Shown here: in pieces, positions 53,761 to 63,339 of the stretch
How the letters are laid out: every line of letters starts with the position of its first letter
How positions within the stretch are numbered: position 1 is the first letter of the stretch
Assembly (NCBI GenBank): GCA_030180135.1
Contig: CM058233.1
Span: forward strand, 28,987,615 to 29,051,614
Source: Orychophragmus violaceus
Taxonomy: Eukaryota; Streptophyta; Magnoliopsida; Brassicales; Brassicaceae
Reading direction: 5' to 3'
DNA: 64,000 bases
Made by a program: the position numbers and the translations under genes
Notes under the pieces: generated by a model
Seen by the model: only the letters and a program-made list of their open reading frames with translations
The model's database searches: none
Told to the model about the DNA's origin: nothing

Positions 53761-54963
53761 GAACAAGCAAAATCGCACTGCATCGATCGACACACATGGT
53801 GCATCGGTCGACACAATTGCGATTTACGGTGTGTCGATTCAATTGCGGTTCAGACACCGGTTATCTACTTAACCGTGGGCATAATCACCTTGCATCGATC
53901 GACACCTTAGTGGCATCGATCGACGCAGGCCGACGACAGGGAAGTGTTCTGACCCTTTTTCGGTTTGTTTTCATTTCGACTTCTTTTCTCACCGAGCCTA
54001 GGCTTGACACCACCGGGAACAGTGTGTTTCAAGTGTGGGGGAGGTGGTACTGACATTAATCTTTCTGTTTTCTTAGAGTCAGTCAAAAATTTGTTTTATC
54101 GAGTCAAAACAGTTTAAGTAGGAAACAATGAATTTTTGAGAAGCCAACAACACTTGCAGGAACTTAAGTAACCATTGGGATGATCTTGCAGGATCAATCT
54201 ATGACTATTAGAAAACTCAATGCAGATCAGCCTACTGAGGACACCCATATCAATTCAGGTATTCAGAGAATCCTTTACTGACTTCACCCCTAATTTTGAT
54301 TTAATTTTCTCACCTAAGGGCTTGGTATACCTTGAGTCGGATTCCTCTGTTAGTTCTGACACAGCTTGTAAACATGTCCAAGTAAGGTTTCCTTCTCCCC
54401 TTCCTTAAAGTAAAAAAAAAAAAGAGAATAATAAACTGAGGATGAGCTAGTAGCTCCGAAGTGGTCGCGGGAGTGGTAGAGACCCCTATTACCTCATGTG
54501 CATCCATGGAATGTGTCCGAAGTACACCCCATAACGGGAAGAGCACTGATAGAAAAAAAAATGATACCCAATGGGGAAAAATTAGTTGCTAAGGAAGGGA
54601 AAAGAGAAGAAAGGAACCATAAAAAGACAGTATGATGGTCTAGAGCTAACAGAGTAAGAATCCATGTGCCCTTTGATCGATAATCCTTAGGTGAGACCGC
54701 ACTTAATAGCTTATAGAAGTCAGTAGGGTGAATTTGAATGCTTTGGAATGATTGTGGAGTTTACTCAGGACAGTTGCTAAGTGTTGGGGAAGTATATGTT
54801 GGTCTCGATGTCTTGCAGGTGAATTTTTCATGTGGCTTACTAAGGGGAATCTGAGTGTTGTGCTTCTAAGATGAAAAGAGTTTCTGAAAGTTTTCAAACC
54901 TCTTCACCACATTCTAGTTCTCTGTTTTGCTTGAGGGCAAGCAAAGGCTAAGTGTGGGGGAGT
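53761..54963 (+). other. 3' untranslated region of gypsy D
   Basis: Two bipartite units (about 53780-53815 and 53891-53926) lie inside a frame conserved with B (CGSDTGYLLNRGH, then LASIDTLVASIDAGRRQ). Polypurine-like tracts are at 54031, 54779 and next to the LTR. The hairpin TTGCTTG-AGGG-CAAGCAA is at 54927-54944. A-runs lie near 54413 and 54553. Confidence 0.7.
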
Positions 54964-56146
54964 TTATATATCATGGTTTTTACCTGTTTTAAGCCATGAT
55001 ATAAGTATGTTTTAGAGTCTTTTGTCGTGTCTTTAGAGTCATTACATGTGTTTATTAGGTACATGCACGTTTGGAGATTATTGGAGATAATGGAGCATTT
55101 TGGGCAAGTTTTGGAGCTTAAGCCGAGAGATCTGATTTCACCAAGTCTGGACGACCCATGCATCGATCGATGCATCATTGGCATCGATCGACACACCTCT
55201 GTGCCAGCTCATTAATGAAGACTTTGGAGATTTGCAGTTTTGCCCCAAGAAGTTTCATTATTTGCAAAAAGACCCCAAGCGTGATTAAGGCATTATAATT
55301 AGGTTTTTGGTGTTTTGTTTTAGATACGCTTTCATACTATTAGCTTTTTAGAGAGAGAGACCGAGAGGCTGATCGTTCTTTTACTCCAAAGAGAAGATTT
55401 CGAACATCTTTTACTCTTACTCTTTTGATTTTATGATATCTATATATTCATTGATTTGTGTTTCATTGATCATGTCTGAGTAGATTCATAGTTAGGTTTA
55501 GGGATTCTCGTTAGGGTTTTCATGACTTGTTAGATTAATTTATCAGTTAAGGATCCATATCTTATTTGTTCTTAAACCTGAATTGTGCTCAATACTAGTT
55601 TCTAACCTGATCACTTAGAATCTAGACTCTAGGTTATTAAATTGACACGAAAGTGTAATTTAGAATCTGAACTATTTAGGTTAAGCAATTTAATTATCCG
55701 CAAAGAAATCTGGTTTAATTGAATTGTGAACAAATCAAACTTGCACTTAAGCCTAGTTTAATCTGTTAGGAATTGCAAAGAAAATTGGGTGTTTGCTAAT
55801 TAGACTTAGAGAATTCTCGCAACGGAAGTTGGTTAGTTCTATATCTGTGTTTGAGTTCTAGAACTGAACTTAATTTGATCCTGGCTGATAGTTAATCTGC
55901 TTGTTTGATTTCCTGAGAACTCCCTAGACTTGACGCTTTTAGTACCTGCTTACAAAACCACTCTTGCTACTGATTTACTTTTTGTTTTGATTTACCGCTT
56001 ATTCTCTGTTTCACCTAGCTTAACTTGACATTCTACAATCTACCGTAAGATCTAGAGTCTATGTGGATTTCGATACCCTATATACTACTAGCTCACATCT
56101 GTGCACTTGCAGTGTAGATCTAGGGATTAAAACTCTGATCGTATCA
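54964..56146 (+). repeat. 3' LTR of gypsy D
   Basis: 1183 bp. It starts TTATATATCATGG, with the second base changed from G to T, and has a perfect terminal inverted repeat. The bipartite unit is at 55160-55194. Confidence 0.93.
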
Positions 56147-56173
56147 CTGCTGCGAGGTGACGTTGTGGATTGA

Positions 56174-57490
56174 GGAGGGGTGGATCTGGCGTCTCTAACT
56201 GCGGAAAACGAGGTTACTTCTGGTGTACCCGATCTCCTGTCGTGACTTTTTAGCTCGCTTGTCTTCTTCTTCTTCGAGCTTCTCTCTTTTTGTGTTTTGA
56301 ACCTTTGTACGAACAAAGTTCGCATTTGTAGTTGTATATGTATGCTTCGCTTGCTCTCTTTTATGTCCTCCCTTTTTGCCCTCTCTTTTTTATTTTGCTA
56401 TTTTTGTTTGTTGAATTCGGCGTTGGGTTTCTGCTCGCTGATGCGGGTTGCTCAGCTTTGTTTTGTGCTCGCGTGACGTTGTTCGGATGTTTTTGGTAGA
56501 TGTGTCGCATTGAGTTTCAAGGCGTGGTCCATGCGCTATTATTGCTCTTTCGAATGAGTTACTTTTGCGTGTTTATGGGAAAGTGGACCGCCGTTTTTGC
56601 ATTGAAGGCATGCATTGGTAACTGACACGTCGTTTTGAGTGCGTTGTTGCTGCACTTGTTGCCCTTGGTGGTTATAAATACTCCTTTTCTGCCGATCTTT
56701 CGTATCTTGGTGTTCTTCACCTTTCTTCTTCTTCTTTTTTTTACCGAGTGTGATTTATTCTTTTTCTTCTGGTTTGATTGTAGAGTTGGGTCCTAGTGTA
56801 TCATGGCAGCAAGGCCGCTCTGCCAATGAGTTTCTTGTCAGTGCTCATCGTTGGCCGACTCCGGCCGCCGGAGTTTCCGTTTCTCTTTTTACCAATCAGG
56901 CTCGTGTTTTTCTGTGAAATGGAGGCTTGTTGATATGTGAAAACATACTCATAATCGCCCTTGTTTGTCACTTTTGTTAACGTAAGGGCGAAGCGCAGTT
57001 CCTCCTATTGGATGGATCTGATGCGTCACTGATTTTAGTAACGTGTCGAGGGCTGTCCTGTCTTGAACTTGTCTCTTTTTACTCACTGTTTGGTTATCTA
57101 TGTGCGAGTACGTGCTCGGCTTATCCTGTGGAGCCCTTGAACATAGTTATGCGTAGGAGGTCCGGCTTACAAAACTTTTTCTAAGGACCCATGCGGGTCT
57201 GGCCCCGGCTTATATGTCGTTAAAAACGACGAGATGACGCAATGTCACTGTGCATGGGACACGTGTTTATTGGATCAAACATTTGGCCAGAATGTCGATT
57301 GTTAGTTGTTAGGGGGCTAAATTGTAGGAAAACGCGTGAAGATTTAATTTGATAAAACATAGAGGTGGCTGCACCTTACATAGGTTGCCTACGTACTCCC
57401 CGAGGAGAGATCAAGCCAAGCGTAGTTCTTTCTTTTACATACTTTGAGCCGCAGCTCGATTACTAGCATATATATATGGTTTGGGCAGAG
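56174..57490. other. Non-coding central part of the Tat-like element
   Basis: Downstream of the antisense gene stop. It holds a TATAAATA box (about 56676-56685) followed by a pyrimidine-rich CTTCTTCTTCTT stretch and only a very short ATG frame near 56804. Around 57370-57430 is GTTGCCTACGTACTCC..GATCAAGCCAAGCGTAGTTC, a block I remember as common in plant Tat-like elements. No RT or integrase. Confidence 0.5.
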
Positions 57491-58162
57491 TTAGGGAGTT
57501 TTACTTGCAGGCGTGATGCTTGTCTTACCTTGTTCGAGGTGCAAGTCTTGTATGTTTTCTTCTGGATACGAGGTGGCGCTCAACAGCTCGGATATGAAGC
57601 ACGACGTTTGTCGCACTCTGCGCTCCAATGTAAAGCAATACCTTGAGATTCTCTGGCTGCCGCAGAGCGTGAAGATTCCTCTCGGGGTTGGGAATTTTAT
57701 GTATTGGTGGTACGTTGAAGGTACTGCTTTCATGGCGTGGATCCAAGGGGTTCCCAATATCACATTGTAGATTGTGGGTCAGTCTATGACGATGAACTTG
57801 ACGAACTTGGTCATGCGCCCGACGTGCACCTGTAGCTTGATCATCCCGATTGTCGTGGTCGTGTCTCCGGCGAATCCAGTGAGAGGTTTCTCTGAACGCT
57901 TCATTCTGTAATCGCGGAGTTCCATCCTTTTCAGAGTTTCTTCGAATATGAGGTCGACAGAGCTTCCTGTATCGATCAGGACTTTGGTGACTTCGCAGTC
58001 ACCGATTTGGATTTCAACGACGAGCGGGTCGTTGTGTGGTTTGTCAAGGCCCTCTTCATCCTCCGAGTTGAAGGTAATCTCGGTGCTTGGTTTCAGTTCT
58101 TCGGGGACATTCCTGTTCCTTTGTTGGCGTGCATCGGCTTTTTGGCTGTAGGCCGTTATCAA
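57491..58162 (-). pseudogene. Tat-like aspartic protease
   Basis: Minus strand: DPLVVEIQIGDCEVTKVLID, then TGSSVDLIFEETLKRMELRD (the D-T-G-S active site, about 57925-57990), PLTGFAGDTTTTIGMIKLQV and MTKFVKFIVID to a stop. After a frame change come MILGTPWIHAMKAVPSTYHQ and KFPTPRGIFTLCGSQ (57491-57763), the usual ILGxPW end of the protease. The conserved order then stops. Confidence 0.82.
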
Positions 58163-58164
58163 TC

Positions 58165-59805
58165 TTACTGAATCGTTGCAAGTGGGAAGTCCCCCATGAT
58201 CATGTTGATCCGCTTCCTAGGTGTCGGTGTGTCCTCTTCCTCGTCGTCACAGACTCGCTTTGGTAGTTCTGTGTCGACGTCACTCTGCTCTGTTTTCTGT
58301 TGGCTCACTTGCCTTGCTTTTTCCTCCTGGATGAGCTTGAACCGTTCTCCCTCGTTCTTGGGTTGTCGAGGTGTTTCTCGATTTCCGGGGGGCGTCGTCG
58401 GGAGGTTGCGGTTTTTTATTTTCGTTACTCCTTTTTGATATTCGCTAAATAGGAGGTTTTGGAGATGTCGATATTCCGCGGTGCTGTGTCCGGAGCGCTG
58501 GTGGAAGTTGCAGAAGGTCTTTTCCTGTTCATCGGACCGTACGTATTTGTACCACGGTCGACCTTGCTGGTGGTTCATCTGATTGCGTCCTGGTTGTTGG
58601 AACGTTTGTTGGCTTCTCTGCTGTTGCTGCTCGCCGACGTAGCACGATGTGGCTTTCTTTCCTTTGTCGTCAGAATTATCAGGAGCTGTGTCTTTGCCCT
58701 TATTCTATATCGACGAAAACGGCCGCTCGGTGGAGGGCATCCTCGAGGTCTACGGCTTGTTTATGGCCAGCTCGTCGCGAAACGGCGATTCGTACCAAAG
58801 TTCGTTTCGTAACGCTGGGAGCCCCTCGTTATCCGTTACCGTGATCTTTGAGACGATGACTTTGAACCTGTCGATGTAGGATCTGAGGGGTTCTTTTGGC
58901 CCTTGGCTTACAGCCCAGAGGTCGGCGCTCGAGGCCCCCTCCTGGATGAACATGGAATAATGCTTCAGAAAGGTAGTCGTCAATTGATGCTAACTATCGA
59001 TGGAATGCGCTTCCATCCGCGAGAACCAGTTGAGGGCGACGCCGCTCAGGTTTTCAACAAACAACTAGCAGAAGCCGGCCTCAAGTTCTTCTGGCGAGAA
59101 CTGGGTTCGTCCCATCGCAATACTAAAGGCCGTCATGTGCTGCCGCGGATCCGAGCTGCCGTCGTAAGTGAGTAACTTGATCTTCCCAGGGTTTTTGACT
59201 GGCGTTCCTGTTATCTTACTTGTGAATGGTGTGTTCTGGGTTTCCTTCAAGACCCTATCTATTTCGGGGGCTGAGCTAGTCGCTTTGTGAACTTTCGACG
59301 TCATTTGATCCAGCTGGATCTTGAGTGATTCGAGTTCGCTGTTCCTGCTGCCCCCGGCCTGACTTTGGGTGTATCCGACTGGCGGCAGTTCCAAGTGAAT
59401 CGTTGGTCGCCTGCTTGACTCGGTATTTAAAGGTGGTGTTTCCACGAACAAGACCCTTGAAAGCTGCGGGGTGGGATTTCCAGTTGCTTGAGATGCTTGG
59501 AACCCGGTAGCCTGTAGGTAGTTGATTCGTTCCCTGCACGTGTCTTGATTGCTCTTGAGCACGTCGAGGTGAGCGTTGTTGTCTCTGGTCAGCTCATCGA
59601 CCAGTGCCATCAAGGTTCTTATGAGAGATGAGACGTCCTGATTTTGATCGCCTGAACGTGCTTCGTCCCGACGTGTGTCGGCTACCCTGGTTTGATCGGT
59701 TCAGGCGTTAACTGGTGAAATCGGTGACTCCAAGCTCGGGGCGAGCGGGCTTCGGGTTTGCTCGGGCGACTTTGGGTTATTATCTCTTAGCGATGGTCCT
59801 GTCAT
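58165..59805 (-). pseudogene. Tat-like gag
   Basis: The ATG at 59805 (MTGPSLRDNNPKSPEQTR) starts gag on the minus strand, with a stop near 59705. Then MALVDELTRDNNAHLDVLKS, PGKIKLLTYDGSSDPRQHMT, AFSIAMGRTQFSPEELEAGF (59065-59613), TTFLKHYSMFIQEGASSADL and RSYIDRFKVIVSKITVTDNE (58750-58983). A C-terminal part follows (58165-58578) with TFCNFHQRSGHSTAEYRHLQ, a zinc-knuckle-like element in which the expected Cys near the end is Tyr. Several stops and frame changes break it. The matching older copy is at 10321-11600. Confidence 0.85.
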
Positions 59806-59844
59806 CTCGGCTTCGTCTTAGAGCGTAAAGAAATTTCTCGGTCT

Positions 59845-59859
59845 CCACAGACGGCGCCA
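59845..59859 (-). other. Primer-binding site of the Tat-like element
   Basis: TGGCGCCGTCTGTGG on the minus strand, 2 nt from the 5' LTR. Confidence 0.88.
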
Positions 59860-59861
59860 AT

Positions 59862-60264
59862 TGTTGTTACGGAAATTCGACCAAGTCAATATTACGGGCT
59901 ACGATTTGAAATGTCCGAACTACGAGGTGAGATATGAATTAAAAGTGAGGTCGAAACTGTTCTTTATTGATCTTAAGTCCGAAGTCGAGCTGTGAACAGG
60001 ATGGTACGAGGTGGGAGTCCGTCAAATGACGTGCTCCCTAAAGATTGCTTGAGGTCGGAGCTTTATAGAAGTAGCTCGGCACTCTCGCAAGTTACAATGT
60101 GTCCTAAATGAAGAGTGAAGGGTCCTATTTATAGTGTTTGTGTGCTGACTTCTCTTTGGGCCGTTGACTTCTTGGCGGGCTTGTCTTCTTGGGCCGACAT
60201 CGAATGATTGATTTAGACAAAATTTACAATGGGCTTTGGATGGGTGTTAAACCCATATCCAACA
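59862..60264 (-). repeat. 5' LTR of the Tat-like element
   Basis: 403 bp; plus view TGTTGTTACGG to ATATCCAACA, followed by TATAC. Confidence 0.9.
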
Positions 60265-60286
60265 TATACCCAAAAAAAAAAAAAAA

Positions 60287-60460
60287 TGTTATGAATAATA
60301 ATATGGATGCCCATTATAAGGCCCATCTCGTAGTTGCTTCTAGAATTACTTGTACTCTAGGTTTTACTTGGTCTCCAAGTTCTTGTACTCCTATATAAAG
60401 GAGCCTTCATTCATTGGAATAATCATCACCAATTCTTCTATCTCTCTTCTATTCACAACA
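60287..60460 (+). repeat. 5' LTR of Copia F
   Basis: TGTTATGAATAATAATATGG to TTCACAACA. The TATA box CTATATAAAGGAG is at about 60392-60404. CGTTATCAGCACGA follows directly. Confidence 0.78.
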
Positions 60461-61540
60461 CGTTATCAGCACGATTCTCTAATCACTAGAGTTAGAAGGT
60501 AGGCAGTTTTAAAGTAATCATTTTTTTTTTAGTCTAGTCCTTTTTCGAATCATGTTTATAATCAACTCATGATTCGTAAGAATGGATTCAGTTCTATCGA
60601 TACTTAATCAAAATATTATTTATCGATAGAACGATAGTCTCTTGTCCTTTATTTTTTTTTATGTTTATGTCTTATTCTGGGATGATAAGTGATATCTTCT
60701 CTGAATATCGTTATGATAGGCTATGCCTTCACGATTATGATCTCTGATCTTATTCATAATAGAGATGATTATCAATACTTATCTAGAATAATAATTTATT
60801 GATATTTATCATGATTTAATCATGTATTTAAATCATGTTTATTATTAATTCATGGTTCATCTTAATGGAATCATATCTATATTATGATATATTACCTATT
60901 AAAATAAAAGATTTTCTTTGCATTGAATTTCCAAAATTTTAAACATTTGATTTAATAAGATGGGTAAATTTCTATTTCTAAAATATTTAACATATTTTAT
61001 ATTTTCCAATTTTGTTTACCTTTATACAAATTTATATTGTGAGAGTTTACGTATATATATACCAATTTTTTTTAGTTTCTATCATTAGAGTTTACGTATA
61101 TATATATATATATATAGAAGTGACGACAAGTATATTTTTACAATATAAATATATGGCAAGTTTATATACACTTTCCCTCTTTGTGAGAATTTTTTTTTTT
61201 ATATAAATATACTTTATATATAGTTTATATTCCAGATTTTATGAAATTTGATTTATTTTCTTAATATTTCAATGATATAATAGTAACGAACTGGTGAATG
61301 ATGTTGATTGATTAAGTTATGTAGTTTTATAGCATGTGTAATTTGATTATAAGTTTAAAGTTCATGATCATATTGTTTTGTCATCAAATTTCATGAGGTT
61401 TTGGATATTGGTGGTTTGACGTAAAATATCCACATGTTCTTTGGAACATTAATGCGAAAGAAATATATGATCACCAGAATGTGATATAGTCATAAACTCA
61501 TCTTGATTGGTTAATATAAGATTATAAGACTTTAAGTCTG
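60461..61540 (+). other. Leader and lost gag start of Copia F
   Basis: Very AT-rich, with a (TA)n microsatellite at about 61095-61118 and T-runs. No reading frame can be supported. Confidence 0.5.
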
Positions 61541-61980
61541 TGAATAAGTACTCATATAGAGATGTTCTAGAAGTCATGCTCTATCGTTCATGCAAATATT
61601 GTTGTTCTGGAGACACAATATCATGAAAAGTGTTTGAGACGTACTATGAGTTTATATTTTATCTTATTGAAAAAGAAAAGTACCACAGTAATGACAATAC
61701 CTGAGGAGTAGGTAGACGTATATGTGGATATGAATATGGATATAGTCAAGGTCGAGCCCCGATGAATTTCTTTCAAGAAATCATATCCTCACAAGAAGTG
61801 AGAAAATAATGATGGTAGCAATATGTGATGATGAAAGAAATTTGTGTGAGTACAATGTCAGGTTTTATAAAGATTATTGACAGCTCTAGAAGAGTGAATT
61901 TCCTATGGGAACGCAATTTGAAATCATTAATGCGTTATATTTTCCCAAGTCTCAAAGGTCAAAAGAATCTAAGATACACA
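61541..61980 (+). pseudogene. Copia F gag relic
   Basis: Around 61565-61675 a frame reads SIVHANIVVLETQYHEKCL and related pieces. These resemble the C-terminal part of the Copia gag-like domain (UBN2 type). Many stops. Confidence 0.5.
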
Positions 61981-62299
61981 TGACCTAAGTTGGGTATGTT
62001 GTTGATTTCGTGGGATTCAATTCGAGATAGATGAACCTGGAGTGTTACTATCTCGAGGGGGAGAACTAGAGAATCCCACATCCATTCTAAGTACTAAGTG
62101 GAACATCCTGAAGATTATGTTCACACTGAAAATAGACTTGATGAATCATTTATAAAGAAATCCAAAGGGATTTTAAATTTAATCATGTTGAGACAATAAG
62201 GGAAATGTTGAATGCCTTCAACAGAAGTAATACCCGAGGAAATAAATGTATTTTGGAGAAAATACATGCATTATCTATTGAATTGTACTACACTACTAC

Positions 62300-63230
62300 A
62301 CACAGATTATTAAAATGGAGATAAATGTTATAGTAAACCAGAAGTTTACTGAAAGTTTAATTTTAGGCAAACCGGTTATGCCATCCCGGTTTTGTAATGA
62401 TGCGACATTCGTTGAAGAACCAGAGATTCTTACGAATGATCTGCTATATGTTGCTTGCTCACAAGGCAATACGATAAAACGATTTCACCAGCCAAAATAG
62501 ATTTGAAATCTATTTAATTTATGGAAAGTATACAAGGAAATTTTTGTGGGCTTGATCACCCACTGGTGGACTGATCATCCACCATATGTTTATATATTAA
62601 CACATCAATAATATTGTCGTATGTATGTATCCTTGTCATAAATCCGCAACTTAAAGTGTGCGAGAATAATTGGTAATACTGGTGAAACTGAGCAGCATTG
62701 ATTCGCATATAGCCAAAGAGTAAAATAGCTCTCCCCATCAAATTGGTTTTTGGGTCAGGAACCATAAATCCCCATCTAGAGAAGTTGGATAAGTTGCTCC
62801 ACCACAATACAAAAGATGGGATCTCAAAGGAGGTTATAAATATATGTTAGATATGATTCTCCATTGATGATTAGACTCTTTTAATGAGTCAATTTATCCA
62901 ACTTTAGGGAGAGAAAATAAACAGCTGGAAAAGAAATGAATTATCTATGATCCTCGTACTAAAGAGCGTGAATAGAAGTCCAAATGAATGTACGAAAGAT
63001 AAACTAGATTGGTTAAGCAATTTGTTGCCAGATGCTTCAACTGACCCTAATAGAGTGACAAAGTCACATACCAGCTGTAAATGCTCCAGTTAAATTGGAT
63101 GTCCTAGAAGGACAGTATCAAACTGCTAGTGAGTCTAAAGAGCGCTTGAAGCGTGATAGACCTATCGGTTCCAAAGATAAGAATCCTCGAAAAAGAAAAG
63201 GAGCATGAATGAGAATGGCAGTACCGAGGA
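62300..63230 (+). pseudogene. Copia F integrase and linker relic
   Basis: Across several frames: ESIQGNFCGLDHPL (about 62524-62566) at the start of the integrase core; SPHQIGFWVRNHKSPS (about 62735-62785); VAPPQYKRWDLKGGYKYM (about 62793-62850). Then the linker SHIPAVNAPVKLDVLEGQYQ and SKERLKRDRPIGSKDKNPRK (about 63064-63200), a conserved Copia pre-RT segment. Confidence 0.72.
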
Positions 63231-63339
63231 ATGAAATATTAAGGATCTCGAGAAGAGATGATAAACATGTCAAGAAAGAAATTCAGGTACCTGAGAATAT
63301 GAAAATCTCAAATAGCTATGTCATGTCTTGAATAATATG

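Larger units (their letters stand above)
49484..56146 (+). mobile_element. Gypsy D, non-autonomous Athila-like element inside the Tat-like element
   Basis: 6663 bp with LTRs at 49484-50667 and 54964-56146 and the exact duplication CTGCT (49479-49483 and 56147-56151). The primer site is a variant, TAGCGCCGTTGTCGGGGA (50674-50691). Gag and protease are present; RT, RNase H and integrase are absent and replaced by the tail domain also found in gypsy B. One frame runs from 50912 to 53332 with only three premature stops. LTRs are highly similar, so insertion is fairly recent. Confidence 0.93.
46502..60264 (-). mobile_element. Tat-like gypsy, minus strand, split by gypsy D
   Basis: The LTRs are 46502-46901 (3', 400 bp) and 59862-60264 (5', 403 bp), TGTTGTTACGG to ATTCAACA/ATCCAACA. 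The flanking 5 bp are TATCC and TATAC, a duplication with one mismatch. The primer site TGGCGCCGTCTGTGG (minus, about 59845-59859) follows the 5' LTR. A C10 run at about 46908-46917 (G10 on the minus strand) is part of the polypurine tract. Gag and protease lie on the minus strand, an intron-containing gene on the plus strand, and RT and integrase are absent. Without gypsy D it is about 7.1 kb and non-autonomous. Confidence 0.88.

Noticed and set aside
61012..61206. Small membrane-like protein rich in Ile, Tyr and Val
   Set aside because: It is a translation of a (TA)n microsatellite and AT-rich leader DNA.
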